Source: Isoetes taiwanensis
Taxonomy: Eukaryota; Streptophyta; Lycopodiopsida; Isoetales; Isoetaceae
Length of the DNA: 64,000 bases
Assembly (NCBI GenBank): GCA_021234155.1
Contig: JAJEKV010000051.1
Span: forward strand, 124,001 to 188,000
Direction: 5' to 3'
Part shown: one piece after another, positions 56,580 through 64,000 of the stretch
Numbering within the stretch: position 1 is the stretch's first letter
How the letters are laid out: each line of letters begins with the position of its first letter
Position numbers and translations under genes: made by a program
Notes under the pieces: model-generated
What the model was told of the DNA's origin: nothing
What the model saw: the letters and a program-made list of their open reading frames with translations, nothing else
Databases searched by the model: none

Positions 56580-59400
56580 GAAGACAAATACATAATCTCA
56601 AGCGTATCTTTCATCCCAAGAACTAGTACTAAAGGTATCTAGGAAGAGAGCCACGAACTTAACAAGTTTAGTAGAACACTCTTCCGTGATTACGAGGAAT
56701 TGGTTCAAGTACCGACGATCAAGATTCTTCAAGGCATGTGTCCACCTCAAAGATAACGGGACTCTCATTCAGAGGAGCACTTAAATACTATCTTCCTACT
56801 CCTACCAGATGTATGTAATAATAGTATTCCACAAACTTTTCAGCCCACGGAGAGGAAGCAAAGATGCATGTTGATAGCACTTTCTGGTTTGCATGCACGC
56901 ACGGCTATCGTAAAAAGCCACCACGTAATTTTGCAGCATGAACGCTTTGAGCATCTTCGACCATGTACCCCATCTTCGCGGCGTGTTGGCGTGAACGGCG
57001 GCCCATACCTCTCGAGCAGACGGGTGGAAGAGCTTAGCCTTACTATCCGGGTGATCATCGAGGATATATTCGAACTTGGGACGCATAAAGGTACAGCCTA
57101 AGTGAAGAAATTCCTTGAGGATCACCCATCCCATCGCTGAATCAATGTAACGGAATCATGACTATTGTATTAAGTTAATATATCGCTATATATCGCATAT
57201 TTTAAATATCTTTTGATATCTTTGCCTTAACAATCATAATATTCAAACTCTTAATGCAAACCAACAAAAGAACTCATGATAAATGGTGCCAATGCAATAT
57301 GTGTACTAGAACAAATGAATGTCGAATTGAATTCCAAGCCTACATGCAGTAGGACACCACCGTGACAATTCTTAGCCTCGAATTGCTCAAGAGTACTACG
57401 ACCGACGCCAGTTGTTGATTTTAGTGGCTATTTATCGCAAAATTGCTATATTTTTGGATTTTTAAAATTTGCCACTATGCTTAGTGAGGTTTCTTTAGTA
57501 AAATAGTGAGATTAATTCGCCAATCCTTTTTGGAGAAGCTTCTCCTTCTACCACATTCACAACTATATGGACTCGCTGAAGGAGTTTTTCTTCTTAATAA
57601 TAATCTCAATTCATAAATCCCAAAACAGATGGCCTACTTCTAAAGAACATAGAGTTACCAATTTCATATAGCCTATATAGAGATGCAGGTTTGAATTTTA
57701 TTTACCCATACTTTAAATAAATTATAGAACATGATAAAGCCAATACCATTTGATGTCTTACCATGGGATACAATCACTTGAGAAAAATAGTATTCCCTAC
57801 ATACGTACAGCTTACGACATTATTAGTGGCTCTTATGTGTGCCATTATGTTGCACTCCATGACAACAATACTATGGTAAGATTTTGTATACCTTGTCAAA
57901 TACTAAACAAATACTTTTATGATTGGCTATTTATCGCCACATGCACTACAGAAATTTTGAAGGACAAAATTATCACCTTCCAAAAAGTTTCAATATAAGA
58001 TTATCGCCAAAAATAGTGATAATTATATTACGATATAGTACCACTAAAATCAATAATAATCGACCGACGCCGGAAGAAGAAATCTCGTGAGATGATGCCG
58101 ATCTCGCAAGAAGCCAAAAGCCATACTGCAGGGGAAATAACAAAGTGTGACCAGAAATGTGCAAGCCCCAGAGGCCCGCTCTCAACACAAGGGAAAAGAG
58201 CGAAAAGAGGATGGGCGAGATCTTCTAGCTCCAAATTTCGCATAGCTCCGGACCTGCTTCCGAGTCCGAAAGAACAGTAAAGAACCAAAAGGGAAGAGAA
58301 TAGTAAGATGTACCTGCACTAACCGACTACCGTATTAGGTCGACTCGCCTTAGAGTAATGTTTGAAAGCTCAAGAAAGCCGAACAGTCGTTTAAAACAGA
58401 TCGGGATGCAGTCGGGCATGGCTAGATCTAGATGAGTGAATATGGAAATGCTTACTGTGATGAAGCGATAAGGATAAGGGCAGAGTGGCCACCGCTAACC
58501 CGGCAAGGCAGCCTGTATTTGGTGGAGGGGCTTGCGCCAGCCCATGGGATGGAGCAGAGACAAGCGCAGTTCACAAAGTTCGCCGGCTTTCAAACAACGC
58601 GAGCACAAGTGCCATCGAATGCGCGTTTCAGCCAGTTGTAACAGCAGGGAACAACCGCACAGTAAATATACTGGTTCATGAGGTTGAGGCTTTGCGTGTC
58701 AAACCTCGCTGGAGAGAAGAGCCGTGGGAAGGCTATGTGGAGGGCCTGAATGAGACCAGAAATTAGTCGCACTCAACCCGCCGTGATCGGAGGTCAAGCA
58801 AAGGCCATAAGCTTACAAGGAATGGGACCTGCATTAGTGAACCAAAAAAACAAAGGGTAAGGACAAAGGAAAAGGGTATGGAGGCCAGAGCCCAAGAGCA
58901 ACTACCCATCACCGCTAAGACGCCTATACTGAAAAATCAATGGAAATAAATGAGAAAGCATCACACCTTCAAAGACAAAGGACAAGGGGGGCTCAAACTA
59001 CTCAAAGATACCAAGCAGTTCCTCAACCCATTCCGAAAAGAAAACCAAGAATGCATAGAAAAGCAGCTTGAAGCCCGATGCTTCCAAAATTTCGGGACAT
59101 AGAACACACAACCGCCTGCTCGGGTGATGAATGCAAAGACTTGCGAGAGATGGGAGGTTGGGAGACCCCGCCGTGTAAGAAGAGGAGGACTAAGGACGCC
59201 ACTTTATCCATGGTGAGTGTCATATCTTTGCCGCCTATAGATACGTAAAACGCTGAGGCCCAATACCGCTAGCCATCCACAATTGGTAAGATAGCCGCCA
59301 AATCTTTATAGTCCTCATAGACACCGCGCCTCCTACAATTTTATACTACCAAGGATGGCCGAAATGCTAAAGTTGAAAGTTCAGCTTGAAGTCCAAGCCC
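56580..59400. other. Unassigned region upstream of gypsy pol, possibly gag
   Basis: Many short frames; several plus-strand pieces (58485-58766, 58432-58641) and minus 56802-57134 (110 residues) have ordinary composition. A cysteine-containing stretch near 59068-59150 (EARCFQNFGT, then a Cys about 20 residues on) might be a decayed CCHC zinc knuckle, which would fit gag, but the spacing is wrong. Confidence 0.3.
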
Positions 59401-59445
59401 GCACTGCAGTGTTAGCTAGCGAGCCAATGCACACCGGGTAAGAGG

Positions 59446-59628
59446 GTGAATTTCAATATAGACTTACCCGACTTCAACATTGAAAATGGGGCGACTGCGA
59501 ACATCGGAAAATATGTCCCATCAGGTGTATGGAATATCTCAACCCTAAGAAAAGCAAAGAATGTAGATTGTGGTTTAAAGGTAGTTAACCAAGGCCTAAA
59601 TCTAAAAAATTATAGAGATCATGTGTAA
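59446..59628 (+). CDS. Possible protease/RT linker frame of gypsy element
   Basis: A 60-residue frame, FNIDLPDFNIENGATANIGK and PSGVWNISTLRKAKNVDCGL. Its place just before the reverse transcriptase and the DFNI.xG..xxIGK text recall the region after the gypsy protease (usual DVxLGMxWLxxxG). Weak match only. Confidence 0.3.
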   Translation: MNFNIDLPDFNIENGATANIGKYVPSGVWNISTLRKAKNVDCGLKVVNQGLNLKNYRDHV

Positions 59629-59759
59629 GGAAGTAACACCTATAATGCAATGCATGTCGAAAGTAAGAAGTTACTTAGATGTATTTAGTGCTACAAGTTG
59701 CATACATCTTCAAATTAGAACTTGCCAAAAGATAAGTCAAGTAAGCAAGTTACCCAAGC

Positions 59760-60620
59760 AGATGAGCCAAGCTTAATAAAGAGTTCCATGATTTGTTCCC
59801 CGACGAACAAGGAACTTCCGCCATATAGAGGAGTGGAGTGTGAAATTGCACTCCAACCGTGCACCAAGCCCACAAGTAAGGCAATCAGAGCAGAATGACG
59901 GCCCATGAATCATCGGAATTGAAGAAGCAATTGTAAAGAGCTATTAGACCTAGGGTTCATAAGACCTAGTGTCTCTCCGCCTTCGAGTTCCCATCTTATC
60001 TGGCCAAGAAGAAAGATGGAAGCTTGAGGATGTGTGTATTGGATCATCACACCAAACAAGCACACCATCAAGAACAAGTATGTCTTTACCCAAGAGCGTA
60101 TGACCCGATGGATCAGGCTACAAGGTGCCGTGATCTTCCAAAAATAGACTTAAGGTCCTGGCTAATATCATCAACCGTGAATCATATGAAGATATCCACA
60201 AACAGCTGCCTGGACAAGATATGGCTACTACTAATTAATACGATGCTAACGGCTTATCTAATGCTTCCAGCCAGTCCTATGAGATTCCCATGAACGAGTA
60301 TCTTCGAATTTCACATTTGTTATGGTGTTCTTTGATGACATTTTGCGTATAGTAAGTCCCTCGAGGAGCATATCTCAAAGATTTGAGAAGGGTACTCGAG
60401 AAGCTGAGGAGGCACCAGCTATATTATAAATCATTGTCGAATGTCATTTCGCCAACGAGTGGCCATTTGGGGCATATCATACTCAGCACGGCATCTCCAA
60501 TCGATCCCAAGCAGTGATCCAAGCTGCATTGAATGGCACCAAAGAACATAAGCACAGGTGAGAAGCTTTTTAGGCTTGAAGGTGATATTATAGAAAGTTT
60601 GTCAAGAACTCATAAGATAG
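59760..60620 (+). pseudogene. Ty3/gypsy reverse transcriptase
   Basis: The RT copies element RNA to DNA. Pieces in order over mixed frames: FPDE near 59797 (usual FPEELPGLPPxR), GVEFEIAL-like text near 59830, a KPT/AIR block, LKKQLKELLDLGFIR-like text near 59920-59960, MCVLDHHTKQ (59.99-60.05 kb, usual MCVDYRALN), ID LRS (usual KIDLRSGYHQI) near 60143, PMRF (near 60278) and FVMVFFDDILRI (about 60316-60351). The last holds the catalytic Asp-Asp pair (usual FVVVYIDDILIYS) intact. SLEEHISK follows at 60362. Frameshifts and stops throughout. This is Ty3/gypsy order and text, as opposed to copia. Confidence 0.8.
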
Positions 60621-60689
60621 CAGACCTTGACTCGACCCCTACCAAGTAAAAGATAAAAGACTGGGTGGTACATTGGCAAAAAGAAGGCT

Positions 60690-61120
60690 CAAGCAGGATT
60701 TGATAAGTTGAAAGAAGCCTTAACAACCCCGCCTTAACATCAGTTTTTCAGTGATCCAGAGAAGGACAAGCTAGTTGCAACCGATGCTAGTAAGATTTCA
60801 CAAGAGCAAACTCTAATGCAAGAAGAAAGAGTCAGAGGCATACGATTCACGGAAGATGAACGACGCAGTAGACTCGCTATTCGGCACGGATCGTGGAGCC
60901 ATTGGCAGCGGATAAGAGGCTTTAAAGATCTGAGACACTCATTCATTGGGAAGGAAGTTCCACTAGATACCGACCACCGAAGTCTACAGACATCTTCACG
61001 CGAACCATTGTTAAATTTGAGGCAAAAGAAGATGGATGGAGTTCATGGAAGAATAATGCATCGAGATTGTGTACAAGCCGAAAACTCAATGTGATTGGTA
61101 AGATGCTCTCTCAAGACATC
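60690..61120 (+). pseudogene. Ty3/gypsy RNase H
   Basis: After KKEAQAGFDKLKEALTT-like text at 60680-60725, FSDPEKDKLVATDASK (near 60747-60795) gives the first RNase H Asp (usual PFxxxTDASxxGxGAVLxQ), and the frame at 60816-61094 has SWSHWQRIRGFKDLRHSFIG (usual ALKxWRHYLxG), PLDTDHRSLQ (usual VxTDHxSLxx, a second catalytic Asp), NLRQKKMDGVHGRI (usual RQxRWxExLxxY) and an AENSM end where VADALSR is expected. Broken by several indels. It removes RNA from the RNA-DNA hybrid in intact relatives. Confidence 0.8.
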
Positions 61121-61349
61121 CCTTAACAAATAAGAGTACTGTACTTATATCAACACTCTACTGAGTTTGGCAAGAAAATAGAAGAAACGCTAAGCCAACG
61201 GACAAGGACTTTCAGGAAGTATGGGCAAGCCTTCTAAGGGAGGCAAGAATGCATAAGGAGAGAGAAACCTTCAAACATTTTAAGAAGGAAGGAAATCCTT
61301 TGTACCATAGTAAATAAGTTGTGTGCTTAACTAACTGAGTCAAGGTTGA

Positions 61350-62300
61350 TTCTCCATGACACCCACAACAAATTCAATAGCCGCCACGCAGTTCTTCACT
61401 CAAAACCTACTTCAAGATAAGAAGTAGTTACTATTGGCCGTGCAGTATGAAGAAGCAAGTATAGCAAGATATATAATGCGGAGTGGTGACATGTTAGCAG
61501 ACCAAAGCGTAGCAACTAATGTAATTCCGTGGGCATTAGAGCCATTAAGCGCACTCAAACTCCAAGTGGGAGAGATAATCAGCATGGACTTCATTGCTGT
61601 GGCTCCCTAGAACCATAAGGGGCAAAAGACGCCTTATCGGTCGTGAGTCGGCCAAATTGCCTAAAATGCATGACTTTGTGCCTTGTAGAGCACCGACACG
61701 GCTTTGGACACGGCCGTATATTCACAAAGGAGATTTTTAGACTCCATGGGATGCCAAGAGAAATAACTTCCTCGATAGGGATTCAAGTCTGGCGAGTGCA
61801 TTCTCGGCAGTGATCTCTTCAGCACCATCGTAACGAATTATCAATGAGCTCCGCTTATCACCCTCGACCGATGGCAGACGGAGCGCACTCAATCGGATAC
61901 TTGAGGATATGTTGCGAATTATGTCTGAACAAGAATCAAAGTGATGACTTCATCTACTTGGCTGAGTTTGCATACAATAGCACCAAGCAAGAGTCATCCC
62001 AAATGCTCGCCAAGAGGATCAACTACGGCTATCAGCAGCTGGATACCGCACACTTGGCAACCCTCAGGTCCAAGGTAGAAGTATCCCAGCAGATGCTAGC
62101 CGAGATGCAACACAATTGGTTGAAGAGGTGCGAGGATACCCTGTGCAGCAAGAAGCCGCAAAGAGCATAGCTGATCGGGCACCTAACAAGAAGGGAGTTC
62201 CAAGTAGGGACGTATGCTCTGGCTGAAGATAAAAAAGTCAAACAAGCAAAGCCCGCGATCGCAATTGCAAGAAGCTTGCTCCAAGGTGGCTGCTGGTCCA
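61350..62300 (+). pseudogene. Ty3/gypsy integrase
   Basis: The integrase inserts element DNA. The HHCC region begins LHDTHNKF near 61352 (usual LHDxPxxGHxG). Then IISMDFIAV near 61577-61603, with the first catalytic Asp (usual ISMDFIxGLP); VVSRPNCLKCM near 61640 (usual VVVDRLTKMAHF, second Asp lost as given); KEIFRLHGMPREI at 61720-61760; LSMSSAYHPRPMADG at 61840-61877 (usual SSAYHPQTDGQTE, the Glu region decayed); and FIYLAEFAYNSTKQESSQ at about 61950-62000 followed by RSKVEVSQQMLAEMQHNWLK at 62070-62125. No chromodomain was recognised after it. Right side fades near 62300. Confidence 0.85.
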
Positions 62301-62309
62301 TTCAAAATA

Positions 62310-64000
62310 CCTAAAAGACTCGCAACCAAGCCTACAAATTCAATTTATCAAAGACACCAAGATCCATACGCCTTTCACGTAGTCTCCTAAAGAAACACAC
62401 ACCCCTAATCCGGAAGTATTGAGACACCGAAGCCTACTTCAGGAATTCATGGGACGATCAGCTTCTAGACATTCCTGAGCTTCTTCTCAATCGCATCCTA
62501 TAAGAAGACGAAGATCTCAACCTCCAAAGACTCAGAAATGGACGACTTACCTGGGAGGACGCTTACGGGTACTACAATCGATCTTGAGAAGCAGACCTAC
62601 AATTCATGGAGCACAGTAAGGGTCGGCTCGTCAATCGGGCGAATGAATTCGTGAACCGATGGGTGAGTGAGGTAATATAGGAGCTCACTGATGCCACTCG
62701 GGCAGTCACCTTGAGAGAAAAGAGGTCATTCGTGATGCATGATAGAAGCACCTCTAGTCAATGCTTATCACGGGAAGGATCCTTCTACCAATTACGGGAG
62801 GACACCAACCTTCACGCAAAGCAACTAAAGGTGTAGGCATGAATGTCATCCTAGGCAACGAGAAGGCCGGCCTCCACCGCCATGATGGGAGAAACATAAT
62901 CTTCCTAATGCATCTATGTAATTATGCTAATGGGTGGTTCTCTAACAACCAACCCTTATAATAAGTAATCATGTACTAATGTAGTGCTGAACTCCGTGCC
63001 AATAGAACGACGAACCGGGCGGAGGTTGTTGACAAGAACTTGCAGCATATGTAGTGAATAAATGCTACAAGGACGAACCTTAAGAACGCATTTTATCATA
63101 AAGTTTAATCTTGATCCCGTGGGATACCACTTAGTGTATAAGGGATACGCCATGGTGAAGGTCAGTAAAACCCCTTCGTGATAATGCTTTTTAAGGTCTA
63201 AAAACCCCTTCCGTATAGAAATACATCACTAGAGATTGGATTTTTGCTGTCTAAAGAACCCTTCCTGCATTTATCTGCACGCTTTTAGGTTAAAAAAAAA
63301 CCCCTTATCGCCCACTCACATGGTATATAATGCCTACACTATGTGAATCCCCCGATCTTCATATTATATAATTAACTAGAGGTGCCAATTCATATATATA
63401 TTATTTTTATTTATTTGTAACATACAAAGAGCTTAAGGTTTCAAACTTTAAGTAAAAATAAGGAAAGGAAAACTGCAAATGAAGAGAAAGAAACTTGTAC
63501 ATCTTTAAATGCCATTGAGAACAAAACACAGAGAAGATTTAATATTCCTTAGCACAAGTTGATAATAGAGGCTACACTCTAACCATTTCTCAAAATTAAA
63601 AGACAACTCATAGAAGCCGAGTATTCCATTAATTGATGTTTGCATCGCATGTCTCATCTATTCTTGCACACTAAGTAATACTTTGATTACTCCTTTAACC
63701 ATTCTTCAAAAAATGACTTATAATAATACGAATTACTCGTCTATTCCTTCAAAAATGACATTGTTCCGCCTACAAGTAATGAGTAATGTTAATTTCTTTC
63801 TATATTAAGCCTATTTGGTGGCGAGATTTTAAATCTAAAATTCTGTAACTTCTTGCGTAACAAATTGTATTTGAGCATGATCATGTCATGGTAATGCATG
63901 GTATAGTTGGTTAGATTAATATGCATAGCATTGTTTAATATGTCGACCTTTTGATAACGCTTAACAATTTATCTTCTACAAATAACAAAGTTAAGTTGCA
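62310..64000. other. No recognisable gene
   Basis: First part (to about 63300) has short frames and may be the decayed 3' part of the gypsy element; AAAACCCCTT occurs near 63167 and a related AAAAACCCCTT near 63202, with AAAAAACCCCTTAT near 63296. From about 63350 on it is plain AT-rich DNA with no feature. Confidence 0.45.

Larger units (their letters stand above)
59760..62300 (+). mobile_element. Ty3/gypsy LTR retrotransposon, pol core (borders unknown)
   Basis: RT, RNase H and integrase follow in the Ty3/gypsy order on the plus strand, all frame-broken. LTRs, primer-binding site and polypurine primer could not be found: sequence at 52.7-55.9 kb does not visibly match that at 62.3-63.4 kb. 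The element may be truncated, nested or too decayed. It accounts for most of the region from at least 59.4 to 62.3 kb. Confidence 0.85.

Noticed and set aside
52700-63400. Full-length gypsy element with LTRs at both ends
   Set aside because: I could not find matching sequence between the two sides, so only the pol core is annotated as mobile element.

Overview
This window reads as plant nuclear DNA. It is AT-rich, most genes are interrupted by probable introns, and every recognisable protein piece has plant relatives: a UDP-glycosyltransferase with a 44-residue PSPG box, a GT47 exostosin fragment, a PLS-type PPR fragment, an AGCVIII kinase fragment, a GOS12-like Golgi SNARE, an FCP1-like phosphatase, a Helitron Rep/helicase and a Ty3/gypsy polyprotein. 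Low gene density, very old broken transposons and many private tandem repeats suggest a large, repeat-rich seed-plant genome. A gymnosperm is possible but I cannot prove it from sequence alone.

Layout. 1-15.5 kb: two direct copies of a segment of at least 5.1 kb, offset by about 10.43 kb, each with a 0.5 kb G/T-only tract followed by an A/C-rich tract. Between them lie an FCP1-like phosphatase remnant and a 1.8 kb purine tract. 15.5-23 kb: tandem repeats and one UGT gene on the minus strand, flanked by direct repeats. 23.1-37.6 kb: a 14 kb interval bounded by two inverted copies of a ~200 bp element, holding a GT47 fragment, a PPR fragment and several near-perfect short tandem duplications. 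39.0-43.8 kb: one degenerate Helitron Rep/helicase gene, minus strand. 45-52 kb: a D6PK/PINOID-type kinase fragment, a 27-bp minisatellite ending in a perfect hairpin, and the 3' half of a GOS12-like gene, plus strand. 52-64 kb: low-complexity DNA and a Ty3/gypsy element whose pol region (RT, RNase H, integrase) is recognisable at 59.8-62.3 kb.

Almost every homology is broken by 1-4 base indels, and the two 5 kb copies differ from each other the same way. This could be real decay or uncorrected sequencing error, so 'pseudogene' calls below mean 'not an open frame as given'. I see no operon-like or pathway-level cooperation: the genes are unrelated neighbours. I found no clear prokaryotic-type system, CRISPR array, rRNA or convincing tRNA. 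No wholly new biological system can be demonstrated; the best unexplained structures are the 27-bp minisatellite, the paired G/T and A/C tracts with the purine tract, and the inverted-repeat-bounded 14 kb interval.
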